Source: Prevotella sp. UBA2809 (GTDB lineage Bacteria; Bacteroidota; Bacteroidia; Bacteroidales; Bacteroidaceae). From it: DNA of 35,923 nt. Each line of letters begins with the position of its first letter. Positions within the stretch are counted from its first letter, which is position 1. Of this stretch, positions 28,563-35,923 are shown piece by piece. The notes under the pieces were generated by a model. It made no database searches. It was not told the DNA's origin and saw nothing but the letters and a program-made list of their open reading frames with translations. Both the position numbers and the translations under genes were made by a program. The stretch lies in NCBI GenBank assembly GCA_002351725.1, contig DEHD01000026.1, positions 5,458-41,380 on the forward strand. The letters are read 5' to 3'.

Positions 28563-31034
28563 TTAGATATTTGGTTCGTCCCAAATCTTTGTTTGTGTAC
28601 AAGCAGTACCAACACTCTGGTTGCCTACCTTCAGAACGAAGTCACCCTCTTCCAAAGTCCAGCGACCATCAGCACCTACGAATGCCAAGCTCTTTGCAGG
28701 AAGACTGAAGGTAACAGTCTTTGTCTCGCCTGGCTGAAGTTCGATCTTGGTGAAATCACGCAGACGCTTGTTATCAGGTACGATAGATGCAACCAGATCG
28801 CTGCTATAAAGCAATACAGCCTCCTTACCAGCTTTAGCGCCAGTGTTCTTAACGTCAACACTAACAGTCAGCACGTCAGCAGCAGTAAACTTGCTCTTAT
28901 CTACACGCAAGTTGCTGTACTCATAGGTAGTATAGCTGATGCCATAGCCGAAAGGCCACTGGAGTGATACCTTGGCATCGTAGTTGTATGCGCCAGCCAT
29001 AGTGCCTACCTCCTCTGATACCTTATAATCATAGGTGTTGAGTGAGTTAATCTCACGAGGATAGGTGTAAGGCATCTTTGCTGAGAAGTTCGCATCGCCA
29101 GCCAAGAGGTTTGCGAGTGCATCGCCACCATAGTTACCAGGAATCAGGATGTCAACCACAGCCTTTGCAAGTGGCTCGATATCAGCAATCAGACGAGGAC
29201 GTCCCTCGTTCAATACCATTACGATAGGCTTACCTGTCTTAGCGAGTTCCTTTACAAGGTCGCGCTGATTCTTTGACAACCAGAGGTCGTTCAGGTTTCC
29301 TGGAGTCTCAGTATATGAGTTCTCACCAATACAAGCGATAATCACATCAGCCTTTGCAGCTGCGTCAACTGCCTTCTGTATCTGTGGCTCGTTCTCATCG
29401 TAATAAGCACCATTCTCGTTATAGGTCACACCCTGTTCAAGAATGATATTCTCCTTACCATACTTATTACAAAGAGCCTCGTAGATGGTGTTGTACTTCT
29501 CTGAGAGATCCTCAGCACGTGAACCCTGCCATGTGTAGCTCCATCCACCATGCAGACAGCGCATCTGGTTTGCATTAGGACCAGTGAGCAGGATTTTCTT
29601 TCCCTTAGCCAGAGGCAGGATATTACCCTCGTTCTTAAGAAGAACCTCACTCTCCTCAGCAGCCTTCAATGAAGCAGCAGCAAACTCATCAGAGCCAAAC
29701 TTCTCGTAGCCCTTGCCACCAGTGTTAGGCTTCTCGAAGAGGCCCAAACGATACTTGGCACGCAGGATACGACGAACAGCATCGTCGATACGACTCATCT
29801 TAACCTTACCTTCCTGTACCAGTTCCTTCAGCAGGATGCAGAACTCTACGCTATATGGGTCCATCGACATATCGATACCAGCATTGATGGCGATACGGAT
29901 AGCATCTTTCTTATCCTTTGCAACATGCTCACGAGAGAAGAGGTTATTGATGTCAGCCCAGTCTGTTACCAGGAATCCATCCCATCCAAGGTCTTCCTTC
30001 AGCCACTTGGTCATATATTCATAGCTGGCATGAAGAGGCACACCGTTTACTGAAGCAGAGTTAACCATCATGGTCAATGTACCAGCAAGAGCAGCCTGCT
30101 TGAATGGCTCGAAGTACTTCTCACGAATCATCTGTGGTGAGAGGTAGGCAGGAGTACGGTCCTTACCAGTCCAAGGAGCACCATAAGCAAAATAGTGCTT
30201 AGTGCTGGTACCTACGTGGTACTGGTCGATATGGTTATTGTCATCGCCCTGATAGCCTCTGATCTCTGCAACAACCATCTTTGAGTTCACAATAGCATCC
30301 TCACCAAAGCTCTCGTAAACACGAGGCCAGCGTGGGTCGCGGCTCAGGTCAACAACAGGATTATAAACCCAAGGACAGTTAGCTGCACGACTCTCATAGG
30401 CAGTAATCTCAGCACCTCTGCGAGCCAGCTCTGTATTGAACGATGCACCAAGGTTGATAGGCTGTGGGAAGAGAGTTCCACCCTGAGTATATGTCACACC
30501 ATGGTTATGGTCAAGTCCATAGATATCAGGAATACCCAGATACTTCATCGACTTCTTCTGAATAACCTGTATCCACTGTTGCCACTGGGCTACTGTTGGA
30601 GCCTTTGTTCCAGGAGCGTTCAGTATTGAACCAACCTTCCACTTAGAGATAAGTGTGTCGAGCATTTGCTCGTTAAGCTTCCAAACTCGCTTGGTATCGC
30701 CCTTATAGATGTCAACAGGGAATCCGCCCAACTTGTCGATAATCTGCTGGTCAGTCTGTTTTAACATCTCGTTGATCTCACTTTCTGATCTGCCATACTG
30801 CTGCAGAACAGAGCGAACCTTTTCGCGATCAACCTTAGCATTCTCTACTGTCATCTTGCCCATAACATCGAGGTTAAGTTCAAGCATCTGACCAATCTTC
30901 TCGTCAAGAGTCATCTTGGCGAGCGTCTTCTCAATTTTTGCCTCCAGCGCCGCATCGCGGGGGATAGCAGTCTTCTGCGCATGTACACTAACAACGGCAC
31001 AAACCACAGCAAAAGTTAAAATTGTTTTTTTCAT
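28563..31034 (-). CDS. GH3 family beta-glucosidase
   Basis: 823 residues with a signal peptide ending near residue 19 (SVHAQ), so probably periplasmic. N-terminal barrel: MTLDEKIGQM, IYGLDHNHGVTY, NLGASFN, DPRWPRVYESFGEDA, the KH pair in TSTKHYFAYG (about K279, H280) and the nucleophile Asp in GFLVTDWADI (about D358). The alpha/beta sandwich domain includes LLTGPNANQMRCLHGGWSYTWQG and IACIGENSYTETPG, and a C-terminal fibronectin-III-like domain contains VSVDVKNTGAKAGKEAVLLY. The family removes terminal glucose from beta-glucans. It may finish beta-1,6-glucan oligosaccharides made by the GH30 encoded at 12145-13659, as a GH3 does in the comparable Bacteroides locus, but here it is a separate single-gene unit about 10 kb from susC. 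Confidence 0.92.
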   Translation of the reverse strand: MKKTILTFAVVCAVVSVHAQKTAIPRDAALEAKIEKTLAKMTLDEKIGQMLELNLDVMGKMTVENAKVDREKVRSVLQQYGRSESEINEMLKQTDQQIIDKLGGFPVDIYKGDTKRVWKLNEQMLDTLISKWKVGSILNAPGTKAPTVAQWQQWIQVIQKKSMKYLGIPDIYGLDHNHGVTYTQGGTLFPQPINLGASFNTELARRGAEITAYESRAANCPWVYNPVVDLSRDPRWPRVYESFGEDAIVNSKMVVAEIRGYQGDDNNHIDQYHVGTSTKHYFAYGAPWTGKDRTPAYLSPQMIREKYFEPFKQAALAGTLTMMVNSASVNGVPLHASYEYMTKWLKEDLGWDGFLVTDWADINNLFSREHVAKDKKDAIRIAINAGIDMSMDPYSVEFCILLKELVQEGKVKMSRIDDAVRRILRAKYRLGLFEKPNTGGKGYEKFGSDEFAAASLKAAEESEVLLKNEGNILPLAKGKKILLTGPNANQMRCLHGGWSYTWQGSRAEDLSEKYNTIYEALCNKYGKENIILEQGVTYNENGAYYDENEPQIQKAVDAAAKADVIIACIGENSYTETPGNLNDLWLSKNQRDLVKELAKTGKPIVMVLNEGRPRLIADIEPLAKAVVDILIPGNYGGDALANLLAGDANFSAKMPYTYPREINSLNTYDYKVSEEVGTMAGAYNYDAKVSLQWPFGYGISYTTYEYSNLRVDKSKFTAADVLTVSVDVKNTGAKAGKEAVLLYSSDLVASIVPDNKRLRDFTKIELQPGETKTVTFSLPAKSLAFVGADGRWTLEEGDFVLKVGNQSVGTACTQTKIWDEPNI

Positions 31035-31062
31035 AAATTGTGTTGAATTATAATTCTGCCTG

Positions 31063-31093
31063 CAAAGATAAGCAAAACAATTAAATTATCAAC
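31063..31093 (-). promoter_or_regulatory. Promoter of the GH3 gene
   Basis: The minus strand reads TATCTTTG (31070-31063) with GTTG 19 nt upstream (31093-31090), one base off the TTTG consensus. The -7 element is 28 nt before the ATG. Confidence 0.7.
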
Positions 31094-31162
31094 CCTTTTT
31101 GTTTTTTTTAATGTAACTTTAAATAGCCATTCGTCACAAAACAGTACAAAATATCCCAAATA

Positions 31163-31194
31163 TTTGGCTGATTACATATTACTATATATCTTTG
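31163..31194 (+). promoter_or_regulatory. Promoter of the DUF418 gene (TTTG-N20-TATCTTTG)
   Basis: TTTG (31163-31166) and TATCTTTG (31187-31194) are 20 nt apart, and the ATG follows 34 nt later. A dyad AAATAT-N5-ATATTT (31149-31165) overlaps the -33 box and could be an operator. Confidence 0.75.
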
Positions 31195-31228
31195 CAGCCA
31201 AATAATCAACTTCTAAAAAATAGACAAT

Positions 31229-32353
31229 ATGTATACAACTCGTCATCTACCCAACACCCGTATCGATGTGGCCGATGCCTTGAGAGGCATTGCTGTGGCT
31301 GGCATCATATTGTATCACTCAGTTGAACACTTCAACATTTTTACCCAAGAGACTATCATCCATCCGCTGCCAAGTGACCAAACGGTGGCAAATGTATTGG
31401 CTTGGCTGCTGTCAGGTAAGATGTATGGCATCTTTGCGATGCTCTTTGGCTTGAGTTTCTTCATTATGAACGACAACCAGCAGCAAAAAGGTCGCTCGTT
31501 CTCAGGACGTTTTGCTTGGCGCATGTATCTTTTGTTCCTTTTTGGTGTCGTAAACGTAGCTTTTTATGATGGCGATATCCTAATGCTATATGCATGCTAT
31601 GGCTTGCTACTCATACCTATCAGTTATCTGCCCTCTAAAGCGGTATGGTGCATCATTGCCTTTTTGGCTATTCAACCTGTAGAACTATTCTGTCTGCTTA
31701 CAGGTTATGAGATGGATCATTCTACAATGTGGGAACTGTATGGTAAGATTAATAGTGCTCATGAGCATGGAACTTTCCTTGAGAATGCAATCACTAATCT
31801 GCGATATGGCTTTGAGGTTAACTTCAGGTTCAATGTTTTCAGCGGTCGTCTCACGCAGTTGCTCTGCCTATTCATTCTTGGAATGCAATTAGGGCGAGAG
31901 AGACTATTCTATAACGAAGGTCGCAACTTACAGATTTGGCATAAGATTCTGTTAAGATCTGCCATCGTTGTTGTAGCTTTGAGCATTATTGATTACAGCG
32001 AAATAGAAAAGTGGCTTAACCCCATCTACAACTTGTCTATCCTGCTGATGATTGTATCTGCAGTAGTATCTGCATGGTATGCTTTTGAAGGTGTTCGCAA
32101 GATACTTCATCACTTGTGTATTTTTGGTCGCATGAGTCTTACCAACTACCTGTTGCAGTCAATCATTGGATGCTCTATATTCTGTGGCTATGGTCTTGGC
32201 TGCTATTATAAGTTAGGTATTACATACGCTGTGCTTGTAGGTGTAGCTATGGTTTTAGTCCAATACAGCTTTGCCCGCTATTGGTTTGCCAATCATCCTC
32301 GTGGTCCATTGGAGGGTTTGTGGCGAAAACTTACGTGGATTTTTGGTGATTAA
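31229..32353 (+). CDS. DUF418-family polytopic membrane protein
   Basis: 374 residues with the family's N-terminal signature RIDVADALRGIAVAGIILYH and about eight or nine hydrophobic helices (for example MYGIFAMLFGLSFFIM, MYLLFLFGVVNVAFY, YACYGLLLIPISYLP). The C-terminal DUF418 part includes FGRMSLTNYLLQSIIGCSIF and ends in RGPLEGLWRKLTW. The family lies in the inner membrane and is distantly related to acyltransferase-3 and heparan-glucosaminide acetyltransferase proteins; its reaction is generally not established. The gene has its own promoter, and the next gene has another, so it is probably monocistronic. Confidence 0.85.
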   Translation: MYTTRHLPNTRIDVADALRGIAVAGIILYHSVEHFNIFTQETIIHPLPSDQTVANVLAWLLSGKMYGIFAMLFGLSFFIMNDNQQQKGRSFSGRFAWRMYLLFLFGVVNVAFYDGDILMLYACYGLLLIPISYLPSKAVWCIIAFLAIQPVELFCLLTGYEMDHSTMWELYGKINSAHEHGTFLENAITNLRYGFEVNFRFNVFSGRLTQLLCLFILGMQLGRERLFYNEGRNLQIWHKILLRSAIVVVALSIIDYSEIEKWLNPIYNLSILLMIVSAVVSAWYAFEGVRKILHHLCIFGRMSLTNYLLQSIIGCSIFCGYGLGCYYKLGITYAVLVGVAMVLVQYSFARYWFANHPRGPLEGLWRKLTWIFGD

Positions 32354-32373
32354 TGCAACTATTTGTATCTTTG
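32342..32373 (+). promoter_or_regulatory. Promoter of the amide hydrolase gene (TTTG-N20-TATCTTTG)
   Basis: TTTG (32342-32345) lies within the last codons of the preceding gene, and TATCTTTG (32366-32373) follows after 20 nt. The ATG at 32421 is 48 nt downstream. Confidence 0.8.
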
Positions 32374-32420
32374 CAGCGTCAAACTATTGAGTATGACTTA
32401 AAAAATTAAATAGGTAGACA

Positions 32421-33482
32421 ATGAAAAGAGCATTAAAAATCGTATTTTTCAGTGTCCTGGGACTGGTTATTGCCGCAGGAGTATTGATGTGGTTGGAGTT
32501 TGGCCCGTTGCTAAAAGGTGCCTCGTCGGCAGAAAAACTTGACGATGGATTGTACTATATGGAGTATAAGGGCGATGACGGATTCGACGAATTCATTAAG
32601 CAAGGCGGTGCAAAGAATGCCCAGGAGATTTCAGCATATATCATCAACTTCCTTTCGAAAGGACATTATAAGCCGGAAATGAATCCTGAGAAAACAGATT
32701 TTGGCTGTTCGGCACTTACTGTTACCACTCCTGAGGGTGGCGTACTTATGGGGCGTAACTTCGACTTCCCATCAGCCATAGGCGTGGTTCTTCATACTAT
32801 TCCAGATAAAGGTTATGAAACAATCACCACTTTCAATGTCGAGTTCTTTGGATTTGGCGACGGCTTTAAGCCAGAAGGATTCAAAAATCAATATATGTCG
32901 CTGGCAAGTCTGTTCTGTGCCCTTGACGGAATCAACGAGAAGGGCTTGGCTATAGCCGACCTGATGGCTGGAGATGAGGTGGAAACACATCAGAATACCA
33001 ACAAGCCCAACCTTACCACAACTGCTGCAATCTGCTATATGCTGAAAAATGCAGCTAATGTTAACGAGGCATTGGAGCTACTGAAAAATATCAATATGCA
33101 CTCTGATATTGGTTCTGCCCACCACTACGCTATGGCTGATGCCACAGGTAAAAGTGTGGTTGTGGAATATGTAGACAACAAGATGATTGTGACAGATTCG
33201 CCAGAAGTGGCCAATCACTATCTCTGTGAGGAGAAGCACAACGTGGGCTTGAAAGAAGGCGATGACAGATACGACAGGCTCTGTAAGCGATACAACCTGA
33301 CTGGTGGCGTGATGAGCGAGAAACAACTCACTGATGCTATCGCAGATGTATCGCAGCCAGAAAGAAAAGGATTCCTTGGCACTGCATGGACTATGGTGAT
33401 GGACATGAAGAATCTTTCTGTAACCTACTATTCACGTCGCCACTGGGATAAGCCATTCCGCTTTGAACTGACACGCAAATAA
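32421..33482 (+). CDS. Ntn-type linear amide C-N hydrolase (choloylglycine hydrolase/C45-like), membrane-anchored
   Basis: 353 residues. An N-terminal hydrophobic helix (about 7-26) has no clear cleavage site, so it may be an uncleaved anchor facing the periplasm. The catalytic core begins at DFGCSALTV (candidate nucleophile C96), followed by GRNFDFP (R112, D115), the arrangement used by choloylglycine hydrolases and related N-terminal-nucleophile enzymes in which the Cys is freed by processing. Other blocks are DGINEKGLAIADL, HHYAMADATGKSVVVEY and FLGTAWTMVMD. Family members cleave bile-salt, penicillin V, ceramide or N-acyl amide bonds; the substrate is not readable here. The roughly 95 residues before the Cys are longer than in classical bile salt hydrolases, where the Cys is residue 2. 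Confidence 0.8.
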   Translation: MKRALKIVFFSVLGLVIAAGVLMWLEFGPLLKGASSAEKLDDGLYYMEYKGDDGFDEFIKQGGAKNAQEISAYIINFLSKGHYKPEMNPEKTDFGCSALTVTTPEGGVLMGRNFDFPSAIGVVLHTIPDKGYETITTFNVEFFGFGDGFKPEGFKNQYMSLASLFCALDGINEKGLAIADLMAGDEVETHQNTNKPNLTTTAAICYMLKNAANVNEALELLKNINMHSDIGSAHHYAMADATGKSVVVEYVDNKMIVTDSPEVANHYLCEEKHNVGLKEGDDRYDRLCKRYNLTGGVMSEKQLTDAIADVSQPERKGFLGTAWTMVMDMKNLSVTYYSRRHWDKPFRFELTRK

Positions 33483-33557
33483 AAAAGCTGAAACATGTAG
33501 TTTTTCTGCAAAAAGTACGTCTAACATAAGAAACAGTATAAACCAAATAATTAATAA

Positions 33558-35576
33558 ATGATGAAAAAACTATTCTTCGCCGTTGCATTAGCCCTTGTAA
33601 GTGTGGCTGGCTCGGCACAAAATTTGAAAGCAAACATGGACACCAGTGTTAAACCTGGTGATGATTTCTGGCAGTATGCCGTTGGTGCATGGCTGAAGGC
33701 TAACCCACTCGACAAAGAGCATGCAGAGAATGGTGCGTTTACCGACTTGAACGAATTAAACAATGATCGCATCAACGCACTCATCATGAAGTATGCTGAC
33801 CAGAAAAATCTGCCCCAGGGTAGCGACGGTCAGAAGATTGGTGCTATCTATCGCCTCTATATGGATAGCGTAGGTCGTAACAAGATGGGCTATCAGCCTA
33901 TCCTTCCCTACCTCAAGCAGGTTCGTGCATTGAAGACTCGTGAGGAATTGCTGAAGCTGATGTACGAGTTGGACAGCAAAGGATTCAACACCGCTCCATT
34001 CGGCATTAGCCTTAGCCTTAACCCATTCAAGTCGTCAGAATTCATGATGGGCGTAGGTCATGGTGGTGCATCACTGCCACAGGAGTATTATGCCGAGCCT
34101 AACGAGACACAGCAGAAAGCTGTAGAAGCCATTAAGAGTCTGAATAAGGACTACTTTAAGATGGTAGGCTACAACGATGCTGATGCTGAGCGCATGATGC
34201 AGGCTGAGTGGGCTATTGAAAACAAAATAGGTGTAAAGACCCTGAACCAGGTAGCTCGCCGCAATCCTATGCTCACCATCCACATTATGACTTGGGAGCA
34301 GCTGTTGAAGGACTTCAAGGGTATCGACTGGGTTGCTTATCGCGATGCATTGGACTATCCAAAGGATATCGATACCGTTAACGTAAGCCAGTTAGAGCCT
34401 CTGCACGTTGTTGAGGACATCCTGGCCAACACCAGTGTCGACGATCTGAAAGCCTATATGGAGCTGCATGTAATCAAAGCATTCTCAGGCTATCTGTCTG
34501 ATGACTTTACTGATCGTGCCTTCGAGGCCAACAAGATTATCTCTGGTGTTCAGGAGCAGCAGCCACGTTGGAAACGTGCCGTATCTGAAATCAGCGGAAG
34601 TCTGGGCGAGACCGTTGGTAAGCTTTATGTAAAGGAATACTTCCCTGAGAGCAGCAAACAGCGTGTTTACCGTTTGGTTAAAGACCTGCAACAAGCCTTT
34701 GAGGATCGTCTGAAAGAGAACACCTGGATGAGCGAAGAAACCAAAGCAAAGGCTATCGAAAAGCTGCACTCTATTTACATCAATGTGGGCTATCCTGACA
34801 AGTGGGAAGATATGGAGAAGTTTGTTGATATCCGCGAGAACGAGAACCTTATCGAGAATTACATCCGCATCAACAAGGAGGCCACAAAGGCTGCCCTGCG
34901 CAAATACTGGCGCAAGCCTGTAGATAAGACAATGATGGGTTGCACTCCACAGACTGTCAATGCATTCTACAACCCAATGTTCAACAGCATTAACTTCCCA
35001 GCTGCTATCCTGCAGCCACCATTCTTCGATCCAGAATCAGACTATGCTGCCAACTATGGTGCCATCGGTATGGTTATAGGTCATGAGATGTCTCACGGAT
35101 TCGATGATCAGGGTTGCCAGTTTGATAAGGATGGAAACCTCAAGAACTGGTGGACTGCTGATGACAAGACTAAGTATAACGAGCGCACCAAGGTGCTTGC
35201 CGACTGGTTCTCAGAGCAGGAGGCTGTACCAGGCTTGAAAGTGAACGGTCAGAAGACACTTGGCGAGAACATCGGCGATAACGGTGGACTGAAAATTGCC
35301 TATCGTGCCTTTGAGAACCGCATGAAGCAGGAGCCTCTGAAGCAGGTCGACGGCATCACTCCTGCGCAGCGTTTCTTCCTGGCTTACGCTCGTGTATGGG
35401 CCAGCAATACTACACCAGAGTATACCGCCATGCTTGTTAACAGCGATGTTCACTCACCCAATCGTCTGCGTGTTATGGCAGCTCTGCCAATGATCGACAG
35501 TTGGTACGACGCTTTCGGCATCAAGAAAGGCGACAAGATGTTTGTGCCTGCAGAACAGCGCGCACACATTTGGTAA
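33558..35576 (+). CDS. M13-family (neprilysin/PepO-like) zinc metallopeptidase
   Basis: 672 residues with a signal peptide ending near residue 21 (AGSAQ). The N-terminal M13 domain begins KPGDDFWQYAVGAWLKANP. The catalytic part has NAFYNPMFNSINFPAAILQPPFF, the zinc motif IGHEMSHGFDDQG (H509, E510, H513) and the third ligand in GENIGDNGG (E570, with D574), and ends RAHIW, a usual family terminus. Length fits the family. It degrades short peptides in the periplasm or at the cell surface. It follows the amide hydrolase gene by 75 nt without a promoter I can support, and the ABC permease gene starts 9 nt after its stop, so it may share a transcript with that transporter. Confidence 0.93.
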   Translation: MMKKLFFAVALALVSVAGSAQNLKANMDTSVKPGDDFWQYAVGAWLKANPLDKEHAENGAFTDLNELNNDRINALIMKYADQKNLPQGSDGQKIGAIYRLYMDSVGRNKMGYQPILPYLKQVRALKTREELLKLMYELDSKGFNTAPFGISLSLNPFKSSEFMMGVGHGGASLPQEYYAEPNETQQKAVEAIKSLNKDYFKMVGYNDADAERMMQAEWAIENKIGVKTLNQVARRNPMLTIHIMTWEQLLKDFKGIDWVAYRDALDYPKDIDTVNVSQLEPLHVVEDILANTSVDDLKAYMELHVIKAFSGYLSDDFTDRAFEANKIISGVQEQQPRWKRAVSEISGSLGETVGKLYVKEYFPESSKQRVYRLVKDLQQAFEDRLKENTWMSEETKAKAIEKLHSIYINVGYPDKWEDMEKFVDIRENENLIENYIRINKEATKAALRKYWRKPVDKTMMGCTPQTVNAFYNPMFNSINFPAAILQPPFFDPESDYAANYGAIGMVIGHEMSHGFDDQGCQFDKDGNLKNWWTADDKTKYNERTKVLADWFSEQEAVPGLKVNGQKTLGENIGDNGGLKIAYRAFENRMKQEPLKQVDGITPAQRFFLAYARVWASNTTPEYTAMLVNSDVHSPNRLRVMAALPMIDSWYDAFGIKKGDKMFVPAEQRAHIW

Positions 35577-35585
35577 AACAGTAAC

Positions 35586-35923
35586 ATGAACAAAGGTTCA
35601 GTATATTGCTTAGGACTGGGATTAGTAGTAATAGTACTATTTGCCCTCAATCTGCTGCTGGGATCGGTTAGTATTCCAGCAGCAGATGTCGTAAGCATCC
35701 TTTTTGGCAATGAGGCCAGCAAGGCATCATGGCAGTTCATCGTACTCGAGTCGCGACTGCCCCAAGCCATCACAGCCACTCTATGCGGTGCAGCACTTGC
35801 CGTTAGCGGACTTATGCTGCAGACAGCCTTCCGCAATCCTTTGGCAGGTCCAAGCGTGTTTGGTATTAATAGCGGTGCCGGACTTGGTGTGGCACTAGTG
35901 ATGTTATTTCTTGGCGGCGGACT
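35586..35923 (+). CDS. FecCD/BtuC-family ABC transporter permease, 3' end outside window
   Basis: 112 codons are visible from the ATG at 35586 to the right edge. After a first transmembrane helix (CLGLGLVVIVLFALNLLLG) come the family marks ESRLPQAITATLCGAALAVSGLMLQTAFRNPLAGPSVFGINSGAGLGVALVML, whose R-P, GAALAVSG, Q and RNPLAGP positions are diagnostic. The family forms the inner-membrane channel for iron-siderophore, heme or cobalamin uptake together with a binding protein and an ATPase, which should lie to the right of the window. The substrate cannot be told from this part. Confidence 0.9.
   Translation, partial: MNKGSVYCLGLGLVVIVLFALNLLLGSVSIPAADVVSILFGNEASKASWQFIVLESRLPQAITATLCGAALAVSGLMLQTAFRNPLAGPSVFGINSGAGLGVALVMLFLGGG

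Noticed and set aside
1..35923. Insertion sequences, integrases, rRNA and tRNA genes
   Set aside because: I saw no transposase or recombinase motif and no rRNA or tRNA-like cloverleaf in the gaps; all long frames are explained by the listed genes.

Overview
The window looks like a chromosome segment of a glycan-degrading Bacteroidales bacterium, most likely Prevotella or a close relative. The reasons are two SusC/SusD pairs, lipoprotein signals followed by outer-membrane glycan enzymes, promoters of the Bacteroidetes TTTG / TAnnTTTG type in front of many genes, and no Shine-Dalgarno sites. I see no rRNA, tRNA, IS transposase or true CRISPR array. The species call is inference; the gene families are read from motifs.

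Layout. 1-2495 (minus): a PfkB sugar kinase followed by a GH127 beta-L-arabinofuranosidase cut by the left edge. 2625-10110 (plus), divergent from it: a pectin-type polysaccharide utilisation locus (PUL) with GH28, SusC, SusD and GH28. 18186-10090 (minus), converging on that locus and overlapping it by 21 bp: a second PUL with SusC, SusD, GH30 endo-glucanase and a surface glycan-binding lipoprotein with a duplicated module. 18632-20287 (plus): a membrane-spanning TPR/HTH regulator divergent from the second susC. 20288-20739: a repeat-rich gap. 20740-21399 (minus): queC. 21480-27345 (plus): two GH92 alpha-mannosidases, the second fused to an N-terminal histidine acid phosphatase. 27422-28519 (plus): a beta-propeller lipoprotein. 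28563-31034 (minus): a GH3 beta-glucosidase. 31229-35923 (plus): a DUF418 membrane protein, an Ntn-type amide hydrolase, an M13 metallopeptidase and the start of a FecCD-type ABC permease.

How it fits together. The first PUL plus GH127 and the kinase suggests pectin with arabinofuranose decorations. The second PUL (SusC/D, GH30_3-like enzyme, binding protein), with the GH3 further along, resembles the known Bacteroides locus for fungal beta-1,6-glucan. The GH92 pair, one carrying a phosphatase, fits fungal (phospho)mannan. Roughly 10-31 kb may therefore be a fungal cell-wall region.

The most unusual signals are at DNA level. Arrays of short dyads with an exact 22-nt period occur both in the gap upstream of queC and inside the first GH92 gene. 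Heptamer arrays occur twice inside the phosphatase-GH92 gene and once between two PUL genes. A 338-bp segment is bounded by perfect 15-bp inverted repeats and contains GTGACGGC clusters. A transcription terminator of one PUL is embedded in the coding sequence of the other.
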